Source: Serratia nevei (GTDB lineage: Bacteria > Pseudomonadota > Gammaproteobacteria > Enterobacterales > Enterobacteriaceae). From it: a stretch of 64,000 nt of DNA. The DNA lies in assembly GCF_037948395.1 (NCBI RefSeq), contig NZ_CP149940.1, positions 2,604,001-2,668,000 of the forward strand, given 5' to 3'. The position numbers and the translations under genes are program-made. Under the pieces are notes generated by a model. The model did not search any database. It saw only the letters and a list, made by a program, of their open reading frames with translations, and was not told the origin of the DNA. This document shows positions 39,877 to 48,074 of the stretch, in pieces. How positions within the stretch are numbered: the stretch's first letter is position 1; the number at the start of each line of letters is the position of its first letter.

Positions 39877-41607
39877 ATGAGCACACTACTGTCTGCACAA
39901 TCTGTCGGTTACGACAACGCGTTCGGCGTCCTGCTGAGCGAGATTTCCTTCAGCCTGAAAAAAGGCGATCGCATCGGTTTGATCGGCGACAACGGCTGCG
40001 GCAAAAGCACCCTGCTACAACTGCTCAGCGGTGCCCTGCCCATCCACAGCGGAACGGTGACATTGTCACACCAATGCCTGATGGCGCGCATCGAACAACA
40101 CCTGCCGCCTGAGCTGCACGCCAGCACCCTGCTGGATGCGGTACTGGCGCAATTGCCCGCGGGCCAACACCTCAGCGAACGCTGGCGCTGTGAAGCGCTG
40201 CTTGCCGAGCTGGGGTTTGAACCGGGGAGCTGGACGTTGACCGCCGGCACCCTCAGCGGCGGCCAGCACACCCGCCTGCTGCTGGCGCGCGCGCTGATCC
40301 GCCAGCCCGATCTGCTGCTGCTCGACGAACCCAGCAACCACCTGGATCTGCCCACGCTGCTGTGGCTGGAGCAGTTCTTGCGCAGCTGGAGCGGCAGCTT
40401 CGTGCTGGTATCGCACGATCGCTATCTGCTCGATCAGGTGACCAACTGTACCTGGATCCTGCGCGATAAAACGCTGCAGTTCTTCCGTTTGCCCTGCTCC
40501 GCTGCGCGCGCCGCACTGGCGGAACAGGACGCTGCGGACGAGCATCGGCGCCAGGCCGAGCAAAAAGAGATAGACCGGGTGGAAAAAAGCGCCAAACGCT
40601 TGGCAATCTGGGGCAAGGTCTACGACAACGAAGATCTGGCGCGCAAAGCCAAGCAAATGGAAAAGCGCGTCGATCGGTTGAAGGAAGAACAGACCACCCT
40701 GACCGCCGGCAGCCCGTGGCGGCTGCGATTACAGGGAGAGGCGCTGGACGCCGATCGCCTGCTGGCGCTGCCGCAATGGGCCGTGCGCCCGGCGCCGGAT
40801 GCGCCGGTGCTGTTCAGCCTGGGGCATCTGCGCGTCAAAAGCGGCGATCGCATCGCCATCGTCGGGCGCAACGGCTGCGGAAAATCGTCGCTGCTGCGCT
40901 TGCTGTGGCAGGCGTATCAGCACCCCGCGGAACGCCCGGCGATCTTCCACCCGCGCGTGCGCATCGGCTATTACGATCAGAGCCTGCAACAGCTGCGCGA
41001 TGAAGACACGTTGAGCGAAGCGCTGGCGCAGTTTGCGCCGCTGACCGAGGAACAGCGGAAAATGGCGCTGATCGGCGCCGGTTTCCCTTACCTGCGCCAC
41101 CATCAGCAGATCCGTTCGCTGAGCGGCGGCGAGCGTTCGCGGCTGCTGTTCGTCGGCCTGACGCTGGCCAACCATTCGCTGCTGCTGCTGGACGAGCCCA
41201 CCAACCACCTGGACATGGCGGGCAAAGAAGAGCTGGCGGAAACGCTGCGCCAGTTCGCCGGCGCCGTCATATTGGTCACCCATGACCGGATGCTGATCGA
41301 ACAGAGCTGCAACCGCTTTTGGCTGATCGACCAGCAAAAACTGGAGGAGTGGCACGATCTGGCGCCGGTGTATCAGTGCCTGGCGGGCGAAGCGCCGGCA
41401 CTGCCGACAGCGGGCAAGGCCGATGCAGACGCCCCGATGCCAGATGAGCGCTTGGAAGGCGAAGAAGCGCTGTTGACCACCCTGTTTGCCCTCGAAAGCA
41501 AACTGGAGGACGACCTGGCGCGCAAGCCGAAGCACCAGAAACCGGCGCTTCAGGCGCGCTGGCGCCGCGAGATTGCCGACATCACCGCCCGGTTGAATCT
41601 AGGCTAA
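39877..41607 (+). CDS. ABC-F family ATPase (ribosome-associated)
   Basis: A 576-residue protein with two ABC domains and no membrane segment, typical of ABC-F factors that act on the ribosome. Walker A motifs are GDNGCGKST near 37 and GRNGCGKSS near 329; signatures LSGGQHTR near 125 and LSGGERSR near 427; Walker B LLLLDEPSNHLDL and LLLLDEPTNHLDM. The inter-domain linker (about 195-270) is charged and helical. A C-terminal helical extension (500-576) is present. It is not one of the four core E. coli members by eye, and its leader arrangement hints at induction by translation stress. Confidence 0.94.
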   Translation: MSTLLSAQSVGYDNAFGVLLSEISFSLKKGDRIGLIGDNGCGKSTLLQLLSGALPIHSGTVTLSHQCLMARIEQHLPPELHASTLLDAVLAQLPAGQHLSERWRCEALLAELGFEPGSWTLTAGTLSGGQHTRLLLARALIRQPDLLLLDEPSNHLDLPTLLWLEQFLRSWSGSFVLVSHDRYLLDQVTNCTWILRDKTLQFFRLPCSAARAALAEQDAADEHRRQAEQKEIDRVEKSAKRLAIWGKVYDNEDLARKAKQMEKRVDRLKEEQTTLTAGSPWRLRLQGEALDADRLLALPQWAVRPAPDAPVLFSLGHLRVKSGDRIAIVGRNGCGKSSLLRLLWQAYQHPAERPAIFHPRVRIGYYDQSLQQLRDEDTLSEALAQFAPLTEEQRKMALIGAGFPYLRHHQQIRSLSGGERSRLLFVGLTLANHSLLLLDEPTNHLDMAGKEELAETLRQFAGAVILVTHDRMLIEQSCNRFWLIDQQKLEEWHDLAPVYQCLAGEAPALPTAGKADADAPMPDERLEGEEALLTTLFALESKLEDDLARKPKHQKPALQARWRREIADITARLNLG

Positions 41608-41612
41608 CCTTG

Positions 41613-41640
41613 ACAGGCCGCCCTCCGGCGGCCTGTTTTT
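41613..41640 (+). terminator. Intrinsic terminator of the ABC-F gene
   Basis: Ten-base arms ACAGGCCGCC and GGCGGCCTGT with CTCC loop and a following T run. Confidence 0.93.
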
Positions 41641-41654
41641 TGACGGAGTGCGAC

Positions 41655-42095
41655 ATGGCATTTTCCCTTGAGCAGGCTACACACGCGCAGCGGCCACTGC
41701 TGGCGGTCATGCTGTCCGATTGCCTTCGCGAGCTGGGCGCCGATGGCGATTACCCCTATCTGCCGCTCTACTGGCGCGAGGTCGGCCGCTACCCCTATTT
41801 GATTTTGAGCGATCGGCAAACGGCCGGTTTCGCGTTGGTCCGGCGCCTGGACAGCGCCACCGTCGAAATGGCGGAGTTCTACGTCAAGCCCGAGTGGCGG
41901 CGCATCGGGCTGGGGCAACGGGCCGCCCACGCCTTGTTCGCGCAACATCCCGGCGGCTGGTCGCTGTCGGTCAGCCCGGATAATCCGCGCGGGCTGGCGT
42001 TTTGGCGCGCGGTAATACCGGCCGGGGCCACGACCGAACCGCTATCGGCCCCCGATGCCATAATGCAGCTGCGTTTTTCATCCCCGCCGCGCTGA
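41655..42095 (+). CDS. GNAT-family N-acetyltransferase
   Basis: A 146-residue acetyltransferase. The cofactor loop is FYVKPEWRRIGLGQRAAHAL at about 76-95, with RRIGLG as the pyrophosphate loop, and SVSPDNPRGLAFWRAV near 110 is the usual last strand-helix. ATG 41655 has GGAG six bases upstream; the earlier in-frame codon at 41610 lies in the preceding terminator. Acceptor unknown. Confidence 0.9.
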   Translation: MAFSLEQATHAQRPLLAVMLSDCLRELGADGDYPYLPLYWREVGRYPYLILSDRQTAGFALVRRLDSATVEMAEFYVKPEWRRIGLGQRAAHALFAQHPGGWSLSVSPDNPRGLAFWRAVIPAGATTEPLSAPDAIMQLRFSSPPR

Positions 42096-42161
42096 GCGAC
42101 ACATTACCTTCATCCTTTTATGGCAGGGTAACCCGATTCGTTCTTTGCTATCGAGCCTGCC

Positions 42162-43007
42162 ATGACTTCACTTTCCCCACGGGACATCGAGGCGCGCTAC
42201 CGCTTTGCGCGTGAGATCGCCCGCGCCGCCGCCGATCTCGCTTTCAGCTTTTATCAACGGCGGCAAACTCTGGCTGTCGACTTCAAACAGGGGCTGCAGG
42301 ACGTGGTCAGCGAGGCCGATCGCCGCGTCGAAGCGCTGATCCGCCGCATGATCAGCCGCCGCTTTCCTCAGGACGGGTTTCTCGGCGAGGAAAGCGGCAG
42401 CACCGGCGAAAACGCCGCCTGCGTTTGGGTCGTCGATCCGATTGACGGCACCGCCTGCTTCCTGAACGGATTGCATACCTGGTGTATCGCGATAGGCGTG
42501 GTGATCGACGGCGAGCCGACGATAGGCGTGGTCTACGATCCCAACCACCGCGAGATGTTCCGCGCCTGTCGCGGCCACGGCGCCTTTCTCAACGGGGAGC
42601 CGATCGGCGTGCATGCCGGGCGCAGCGTCGCGGATGGCGTGATGGGCGTCGGGATTTCACCGCGCGCTTCAGCGGCGGAATTCAGCGGCTTTCTCTGTCG
42701 CCTGCTGCAGGCGGGAGGGATGTTTGTGCGCAGCGGCTCCGGCGCGTTGATGACCGCCCAGGTGGCCGCCGGTCGGCTGCTGGGCTATTACGAACCGCAC
42801 ATGAATGCCTGGGACAGCCTGCCTGGCTGGGTGCTGACGCGCGAAGCCGGCGGCGTGGCGAATGACTTTATGCACAACGACGGGTTGCGGCGCGGCAACC
42901 CGCTGCTGCTGGCCAACGCGGCGCTCTACCCGCAGTTGGTCGAACTGATTCAAATGCCAGGCTTGATCGGCTCGACGTGCCCTATCGCGCGCGTGATGGC
43001 AGGATAA
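42162..43007 (+). CDS. Inositol monophosphatase-family phosphatase
   Basis: A 281-residue Mg-dependent phosphatase. Metal-binding motifs are FLGEES near residue 72, VVDPIDGTACFLNG near 92 and the C-terminal NAWDSLPGWVLTREAGG near 210. Compared with SuhB, DGTAC replaces the usual DGTxN/T, so it is a divergent member closer to HisN-like or sugar-phosphate phosphatases. The last 58 bases overlap the 3' end of the minus-strand CDF gene. Substrate unknown. Confidence 0.93.
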   Translation: MTSLSPRDIEARYRFAREIARAAADLAFSFYQRRQTLAVDFKQGLQDVVSEADRRVEALIRRMISRRFPQDGFLGEESGSTGENAACVWVVDPIDGTACFLNGLHTWCIAIGVVIDGEPTIGVVYDPNHREMFRACRGHGAFLNGEPIGVHAGRSVADGVMGVGISPRASAAEFSGFLCRLLQAGGMFVRSGSGALMTAQVAAGRLLGYYEPHMNAWDSLPGWVLTREAGGVANDFMHNDGLRRGNPLLLANAALYPQLVELIQMPGLIGSTCPIARVMAG

Positions 43008-44326
43008 AGCGAGCGCAGCCGGCGCTCGACCCGATCGACCGCATCGTGCGCGGCGGCGATGGTGACCGCCGGCGACACCCGGCAGTGGAAGTTGACGATG
43101 ATGCCCCCGTCGGTCTTGCGCGCGCGGACGTTGTGTACGTCTTGCACGCTCTCTCCCTGCTCCAGCGCCGACTGCAGGATGCGGCGAATATCGGCCAGCT
43201 CCGTCGCATCGACATCCTCGCTGGTCAGCCAATGCGGCGTCTGCGGCTCCAGGTGCGTCTCTATCTCGGTGTCTTCACCGATCGCCTGGCGCAGGATCCC
43301 CTCTATCTCCGTGGCAATGTCATGCGCCTGCGCCACGCTGGCGTTGGCCGGCACCGCCAAATCCATGCCGATCGCCATGCGCGTCGGCAGCTGCTGCAAG
43401 GTCACATTCTGCACCTGCGCGCCGTGGTTGGCGGCGATCGCCCGAATGCGCGTCGCCATGTCTTCATCGCTGCGGGTCTGCGGCACCGCGATGACGGTAA
43501 ATTCCGCGCTGGCGTACTGCTCCCGCAGCCGCTCAACGATCTCTCGCTTCAGCGCGTCGATGCGTTCCAGCGGCAAGGTGCGGCACACCGCCACCGTGAT
43601 TTCGACGAACAGCACCGCACCGGCGTTGCGAATGCGCACGCTGTCGCAGGCCAGCACCGCCGGAAAACTTGCCAGCGTGGCGCGGATCGCCTCAGTAGCC
43701 CCGGCCGGCGCGGCATCCATCAACGAGTCGAAGGAGCGTTTGCCCAGTTTGATCGCGGCGACAAAGATAAAGCCGGCGACGATCAGCGCGGCGATGGCGT
43801 CCGCGCGGCCAAAGCCCAGCAGCACAAACACCATGCCCAGCAGCACCACGCCGGACGAAAGCATATCGGAGAAGAAATGCAGCGCATCCGCTTCCAGCGC
43901 CGCGCTGTCGGTCGCTTTGGCGACGCGGTTGAGCGCCCGCACGCGGAAGAAATCGACGCAGATGGAAATGAGCAGCACCGCAATCACCACCGGCGCGGCG
44001 ACGATCTCATGCGGTTGCCCGAGCAGGCTGCTGCCGGCCTCATAAACGATCCAGCCGGCGGCGCCCAGCAACAGCAGCACCTCGAACAGCGCCGCCAGGT
44101 TTTCCACCTTGCCGTGGCCGAAGTGATGATCGTCATCGGCGGGCTTATCGCTGATGCGCACCGCCAGCCAGGTGATGCTGGTGGCGATAAAATCGGTAAA
44201 AGAGTGGATCCCTTCGGATATCAGGCCAATACTGCCGGTAAAAATACCGGCGACGAACTTGCCCGTAGCCAGTAACCCGCTGGCGATCATCGAGTTTCTG
44301 GCCACGGCCTGTTTTTCATTCTGCAT
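42950..44326 (-). CDS. Cation diffusion facilitator (CDF) transporter
   Basis: An approximately 458-residue divalent-metal/proton antiporter. Membrane helices span about 15-215; metal-site marks are SEGIHSFTDFI in TM2 with its Asp and DDHHFGHGKVENLAAL in the loop before TM3, and EADALHFFSDMLSSG in TM5. The long C-terminal part holds tandem cytoplasmic CDF domains, longer than in FieF or ZitB. Metal is not defined. ATG 44326 is given; GTG at 44338 is equally possible. The 3' end overlaps the phosphatase gene by 58 bases on the opposite strand. Confidence 0.92.
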   Translation of the reverse strand: MQNEKQAVARNSMIASGLLATGKFVAGIFTGSIGLISEGIHSFTDFIATSITWLAVRISDKPADDDHHFGHGKVENLAALFEVLLLLGAAGWIVYEAGSSLLGQPHEIVAAPVVIAVLLISICVDFFRVRALNRVAKATDSAALEADALHFFSDMLSSGVVLLGMVFVLLGFGRADAIAALIVAGFIFVAAIKLGKRSFDSLMDAAPAGATEAIRATLASFPAVLACDSVRIRNAGAVLFVEITVAVCRTLPLERIDALKREIVERLREQYASAEFTVIAVPQTRSDEDMATRIRAIAANHGAQVQNVTLQQLPTRMAIGMDLAVPANASVAQAHDIATEIEGILRQAIGEDTEIETHLEPQTPHWLTSEDVDATELADIRRILQSALEQGESVQDVHNVRARKTDGGIIVNFHCRVSPAVTIAAAHDAVDRVERRLRSLYPAITRAIGHVEPIKPGI

Positions 44327-44352
44327 TATGCTGCTCACATTCGGACGGTGAT

Positions 44353-44532
44353 TTATTTTTTTACTTTAGAGGATAATTGCCAGACAAAGGCGATCAGCAG
44401 CATACTGCCAGAAAATGTCAGCATGAGGCTAGTAAGAAAATTGGATTTTCCGGTGGAATAAAAATAAATCTCATTAACGCCCACCGAGATCATTAAAATG
44501 GCGTAGAGCAATCCCAGAATAAGAATCGTCAT
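44353..44532 (-). CDS. 59-aa two-helix membrane protein in the magnesium locus
   Basis: GGGAG precedes ATG 44532. The product has two hydrophobic segments (about 2-20 and 35-53) joined by NEIYFYSTGKSN and ends in a basic tail SSKVKK. It lies after the MgtS-like ORF and an intrinsic terminator, on the same strand as the mgtE-type gene. It may be co-expressed by readthrough or have its own promoter. No homologue is recognised; a regulatory role on a transporter, as with other small proteins here, is inference. Confidence 0.7.
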   Translation of the reverse strand: MTILILGLLYAILMISVGVNEIYFYSTGKSNFLTSLMLTFSGSMLLIAFVWQLSSKVKK

Positions 44533-44573
44533 TATTATCAACTCCCGTATCAGGCCGCGCGTTCGGCGCGCCG

Positions 44574-44615
44574 CTAAAAATCCTCCCCATAATAAATAGC
44601 GGTTACGGGGAGGAT
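44574..44615 (-). terminator. Intrinsic terminator after the MgtS-like ORF
   Basis: On the minus strand, ATCCTCCCC pairs with GGGGAGGAT across an 18-base loop and is followed by TTTTTAG. It sits between the MgtS-like ORF and the 59-aa gene, so it would end the M-box operon or limit expression of the last gene. Confidence 0.85.
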
Positions 44616-44641
44616 GCATCTAGGCGGATCTTTTGCGTTCA

Positions 44642-44734
44642 TCAATCATCCCATTTGGTGCTCATATAGGCCGCTAACAGGCCCAGTGAGCTGATCATTG
44701 CCAGGAATCCCATAAAAATAGTCATGTTTCCCAT
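44642..44734 (-). CDS. mgtS: MgtS (YneM) homologue, 30-aa membrane protein
   Basis: A 30-residue single-helix inner-membrane protein with GAGGA upstream of ATG 44734. It aligns end to end with E. coli MgtS as I recall it: GNM at the start, FM and the hydrophobic core, and C-terminal LAAYxSxKWDD all match, more than half of the positions. In E. coli MgtS protects the MgtA Mg transporter from degradation and acts on PitA at low Mg. Here it lies downstream of an M-box-controlled mgtE-type gene, so low-Mg expression is expected, and MgtE or another Mg transporter may be its partner (inference). Confidence 0.88.
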   Translation of the reverse strand: MGNMTIFMGFLAMISSLGLLAAYMSTKWDD

Positions 44735-44749
44735 TATTTTGTCCTCAGG

Positions 44750-44806
44750 TTAAATGTTATCGATAAAAGCCCCTTGCGTTAAATATCGGGGTTGGTCGGT
44801 ATCCAT
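44750..44806 (-). CDS. Candidate 18-aa ORF between mgtE-type gene and mgtS
   Basis: ATG 44806 opens an 18-residue hydrophilic frame (MDTDQPRYLTQGAFIDNI) that ends 15 bases before the mgtS start, so the stop and the mgtS ribosome site are adjacent. GAGGAGG lies 12 bases upstream, a little far; an ATG at 44827 in the same frame would add seven residues but overlaps that ribosome site. It could be a translated coupling peptide or a small protein. Unrecognised. Confidence 0.4.
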   Translation of the reverse strand: MDTDQPRYLTQGAFIDNI

Positions 44807-44840
44807 GTTTTTTAACGTCCTCCTCATTAAGGCTTTACAT

Positions 44841-44864
44841 CTCCGCCCGCAACATCGGGCGGAG
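44841..44864 (-). other. Strong hairpin right after the mgtE-type gene
   Basis: Nine-base arms CTCCGCCCG and CGGGCGGAG six bases after the mgtE-type stop. There is no T run, so it is more likely a processing, stability or partial-termination element than a full terminator, lowering or separating expression of the small downstream ORFs. Confidence 0.6.
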
Positions 44865-44869
44865 CGCGG

Positions 44870-45892
44870 TTAAATACCCAATACCTGCTGGGCAATTTTG
44901 AAATAAATAATCAGGCCGGTGCCGTCGATAAAGGTAGCGATAAACGGCGCCGATACCACCGCCGGATCGATGCCGAGACGTTTCAACAGCATCGGAATGA
45001 TCGACGAGACAATCGCGCTCCACACGGTGATTGCCACCAGCGACAGGCTGACCACCAACGTCACCTCCATGCCGACGCCCATGATCCAGGCGCGTACCCA
45101 GGCCGCCAGGCCAATGGTGACGGCGATCAGCAGCGAGGTCGTCACTTCCTTGCGGATCACCGCGCCCAGGTTGCGCAGGCTGACCTCACCCAGCGCCATG
45201 GCGCGCACCAGCGTCGAGGTGATCTGGGTGCCGCTGTTGCCGCCGGTGCCGATCAGCAGCGGGATGAAGAACGCCAACGCGATCGCCGCTTCGAGCTGAT
45301 CTTCAAACGCCTTCAGCACGTTGCCGGTGTAAGCTTCGGCGACGAACAGCATCAGCAGCCACACCGATCGTTTACGCCACAGCGCCCACGGGCTGGTCTC
45401 CAGATAAGGCTTGTCCAGCGGCAGGCTCGCGCCCTGGCGCTGCGCGTCTTCGGTGTTTTCATCCTCGACCAGGCGGGCGATCTCTCGCTCCCCCAGCACG
45501 CCGACCAGCGTGTTGTTCGCCACGACCGGCACCACGTCCAGGCCGCCCTTGCCGAGCAGATGCGCCACGTCGTTGCGATCGTCGTCGGGCGAAACCTGAA
45601 AATAGCTGTGGTCCATCATCACGCCGACCGCTTTATCCTGCTCGTCGCACTGCAGCAGTTTTTTCACCGACAGCGTGCCGCGCAGATGATAATCGTCCGC
45701 GGTAATAAATACCCGGGTGGGAATTTCGTCCGTTTTTAGCTGTGAAAGTAAATATTCCCGGGCATGATTGACCGTCATCGTCGCGGGAACAGTAATAAAA
45801 TCGGCGTTCATATAGCCGGCGACCGAGGTCTCGTCGAGAGTTTCAGTCGCGCTCAGCGCCGGAGAAGAATAATGTTGATGTGACTTGATCAT
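44870..45892 (-). CDS. MgtE-family magnesium transporter without N domain
   Basis: A 340-residue transporter, about 100 shorter than canonical MgtE because the superhelical MgtE_N domain is missing. Two CBS motifs cover about 25-150 (TVPATMTVNHAREYL; DVVPVVANNTLVGVLGEREIARLV). Five membrane helices follow from about 165; the pore signature LLIGTGGNSGTQITSTLVRAMALGEV is near 210 and AVVSAPFIATFIDGTGLIIYF near 310 carries the conserved Asp of the Mg filter. ATG 45892 has GGGA seven bases upstream. An M-box riboswitch leader precedes it. Confidence 0.94.
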   Translation of the reverse strand: MIKSHQHYSSPALSATETLDETSVAGYMNADFITVPATMTVNHAREYLLSQLKTDEIPTRVFITADDYHLRGTLSVKKLLQCDEQDKAVGVMMDHSYFQVSPDDDRNDVAHLLGKGGLDVVPVVANNTLVGVLGEREIARLVEDENTEDAQRQGASLPLDKPYLETSPWALWRKRSVWLLMLFVAEAYTGNVLKAFEDQLEAAIALAFFIPLLIGTGGNSGTQITSTLVRAMALGEVSLRNLGAVIRKEVTTSLLIAVTIGLAAWVRAWIMGVGMEVTLVVSLSLVAITVWSAIVSSIIPMLLKRLGIDPAVVSAPFIATFIDGTGLIIYFKIAQQVLGI

Positions 45893-45899
45893 TGTCAGT

Positions 45900-45940
45900 C
45901 CCTATTTCTGTTTTGAACTTCAACAGCGAATCGCATAGGG
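45900..45940 (-). promoter_or_regulatory. Possible ribosome-site sequestering stem, M-box expression platform
   Basis: In the mRNA, CCCTAT (45935-45940) can pair with ATAGGG (45900-45905), which contains the ribosome site of the mgtE-type gene. No oligo-U terminator is seen between the aptamer and the start, so translational control is the likelier mode. Confidence 0.45.
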
Positions 45941-45969
45941 GCGTAACCACAGAGGGAGTGCAGACTGCC

Positions 45970-46130
45970 TATCTCCGCGTCCAGGTTTTAGCACTATACA
46001 ACGTATCCGAACTGTTGCTCGGAAGTTACTTTGGGCTGAACCTTAATCCGATAAAGCCTGTCTTAACCTTGGGCATCTCTCGATGTCGTCAGATCAGTAA
46101 CCTGTGTTTGTATAGGAGCCTCGCCAAACG
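45970..46130 (-). promoter_or_regulatory. M-box (ykoK) magnesium riboswitch
   Basis: The leader RNA has the conserved 5' element GGCGAGGCTCCTATAC (46125-46110) and the conserved 3' element TAGTGCTAAAACCTGG (45996-45981). CTATACAA (46115-46108) pairs with TTGTATAG (46001-45994), the closing helix seen in known M-box aptamers, and the roughly 160-base length fits. Mg binding should compact the RNA and switch off the mgtE-type gene and, if co-transcribed, the mgtS homologue. Confidence 0.88.
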
Positions 46131-46244
46131 AGATACTGCATATAAACTACCGGCGCAGTATAGGCGGTGTTTTCTTCAGCGGGAAGAAAAGATTGCCCGT
46201 CGTTTATGGAGTATTTAGGATAATGTTATTCAACACGAATCTAT

Positions 46245-46274
46245 AAAAACGGCTGATATAAATCAGCCGTTTTT
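46245..46274 (-). terminator. Bidirectional intrinsic terminator after the oppA-type gene
   Basis: Twelve-base arms AAAAACGGCTGA and TCAGCCGTTTTT with TATAAA loop, 6 bases beyond the minus-strand stop. It also isolates the M-box promoter that lies downstream. Confidence 0.93.
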
Positions 46275-46280
46275 TATTTC

Positions 46281-47900
46281 TCAGTGCTCGAGAAGATAGA
46301 CGTTTTTATCGTACAAGGCGCCCTGACGGGTAAAGTCGATCCCCTTCACGTAAGGTTTAATGAGCGTGGCGTTAGCCTCGTAGTACACCGGTGCCACCGG
46401 CGTATCGGCGGCCAGCACCGCCTCGGCCTGCTGGAAATATTGCTGCACCTGCTGCGGCGTCTGCGCCGCCGTCGCCTGATGCAGAATGCGGTCATAGTCC
46501 GGGTTATGGTATTTGGGGCTGTTCTCGCTGCTGTCGGAACGGAACACGTTCAGGAAGGTGGATGGATCGTTGTAATCCGCCAGCCAGCGGGTAAAGGCCA
46601 CGCCGTACTGCCCGCGGTTGATATTATCCAGCGTCACTTTACGCTCCTGGCTTTGCAAGCTGGCCTCTACCCCTAGGTTCTTTTTCCACATGGCGGCGGC
46701 GGCGATGACGATCTTCTTGATGGTGGCGTCATTGCTGTACAGCACGGTAAACCGCAGCGGGTTCTCGGCGTTGAAACCGGCCTGCGCCAGCAGTTGCTTC
46801 GCCTGGGCGTGCCGTTGTTCCGGCGTCCAGCCGGCCGCCGCGCCGGGCTGCAGGCTATAGCCGCCCGCCCCCGTTGGGGTAAAGGTCCAGGCCGGCTGTT
46901 GGCCGTATCCCAGCACCTTGCCGGCGATAATCTCTTTGTCCAGCGCCAGATTCAGCGCCTGGCGCACCCGCAGGTCGTTAAACGGCGCCTGGCGGTTGTT
47001 GAAGGCAAAATAACTGGTGGAGAGCAGCGGATAGGTCACCAGCTGTTGCTCACCGAGCGTTTTTTTCAGCTGCTGATACAGCTCCGGCGGTGTGGTATAC
47101 CCCAACTCAACCTCGCCGGCGCGAAAACGCGCCACTTCCGGGAAGCCCTGTATCGGCAAGAACGTCACCTTGTTGAGCACGGTGTTGGCGTTGTCCCAAT
47201 ACTGCGGGTTACGCTCCACCACCACCTTTTCGTTCACCACCCACTGGCTGAGACGGAATGCGCCGTTGCCGACAAAATGCGCCGGTTGAGTCCAGTTCTT
47301 GCCGTACTGTTCCACCACCTTGCGGTTAACCGGCAAGACCGGAAAATGTACCAGCTGCTTGAGCAGGTAGGAGTTGGGCTCCGACAGCGTCACCTGCAGG
47401 GTATGCGCGTCCAGCGCCTTGACGCCCAGCTCGCTCGGCGGTTTGCTGCCGGCGTTGATCGCCGCCACATTAAGCACGTAGGCCGAAGCCAGATAGCTGC
47501 CGTACGGCGACGCGGTTTTCGGATCGGTGAGGCGCCGCCAGCTGTAGACGAAATCGTCGGCGGTTACCGGATCGCCGTTCGACCATTTGGCCTGCGGCCG
47601 CAGATGGAAGGTCCAGACGTTGCCCTGATGCTCCCATTTCTGCGCCAGCGCCGGGATCGCTTCGCCGTCTTTACCGACGCGCAGCAAACCTTCGAACAGA
47701 TCGTTGAAGATGTAGAACTCCACATTGCTCTCGGCCAGGTTCGGATCCAGCGTCGCCGGTTCATAGCCGTTGGCGCGCACCAATTCCTGTACCGGCGCCA
47801 GTTTAGCGCCCGCCGGTACGTCGGCCGCCTGAGCTGCCGTCGCGTTAAAAGCCAGGAGGATTAAACCAGCCAGTTTCTTGCCATTAAATGAATATTTCAC
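46281..47900 (-). CDS. Oligopeptide ABC transporter substrate-binding protein (OppA/MppA-like)
   Basis: A 539-residue periplasmic solute-binding protein of family 5. GTG 47900 is chosen because AGGGA lies eight bases upstream and it opens a signal peptide (about 1-26, ending AAQA). Family stretches are ANGYEPATLDPNLAESNVEFY near 40, LRPQAKWSNGDPVTADDFVYSW near 100 and NPEYWDN-like NPQYWDN near 235. No permease or ATPase gene adjoins, so it must dock to a transporter encoded elsewhere, as MppA does with OppBCDF. A terminator follows at once. Confidence 0.94.
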   Translation of the reverse strand: MKYSFNGKKLAGLILLAFNATAAQAADVPAGAKLAPVQELVRANGYEPATLDPNLAESNVEFYIFNDLFEGLLRVGKDGEAIPALAQKWEHQGNVWTFHLRPQAKWSNGDPVTADDFVYSWRRLTDPKTASPYGSYLASAYVLNVAAINAGSKPPSELGVKALDAHTLQVTLSEPNSYLLKQLVHFPVLPVNRKVVEQYGKNWTQPAHFVGNGAFRLSQWVVNEKVVVERNPQYWDNANTVLNKVTFLPIQGFPEVARFRAGEVELGYTTPPELYQQLKKTLGEQQLVTYPLLSTSYFAFNNRQAPFNDLRVRQALNLALDKEIIAGKVLGYGQQPAWTFTPTGAGGYSLQPGAAAGWTPEQRHAQAKQLLAQAGFNAENPLRFTVLYSNDATIKKIVIAAAAMWKKNLGVEASLQSQERKVTLDNINRGQYGVAFTRWLADYNDPSTFLNVFRSDSSENSPKYHNPDYDRILHQATAAQTPQQVQQYFQQAEAVLAADTPVAPVYYEANATLIKPYVKGIDFTRQGALYDKNVYLLEH

Positions 47901-48074
47901 GTCGATATCCCTGATTAGTGTTTTATCGCGTTCAATATGCAATGTGGCAGTGGAATAAATTAAATCATTAATCGCTATGAGTCATAACCAAAAGCGGTGT
48001 TGAATTTCTTTCATTATCAAAGGAATACCCCTCACCGCGCTTCCCGCTTTCAACACAATGCGCGTTGCCGTCCC

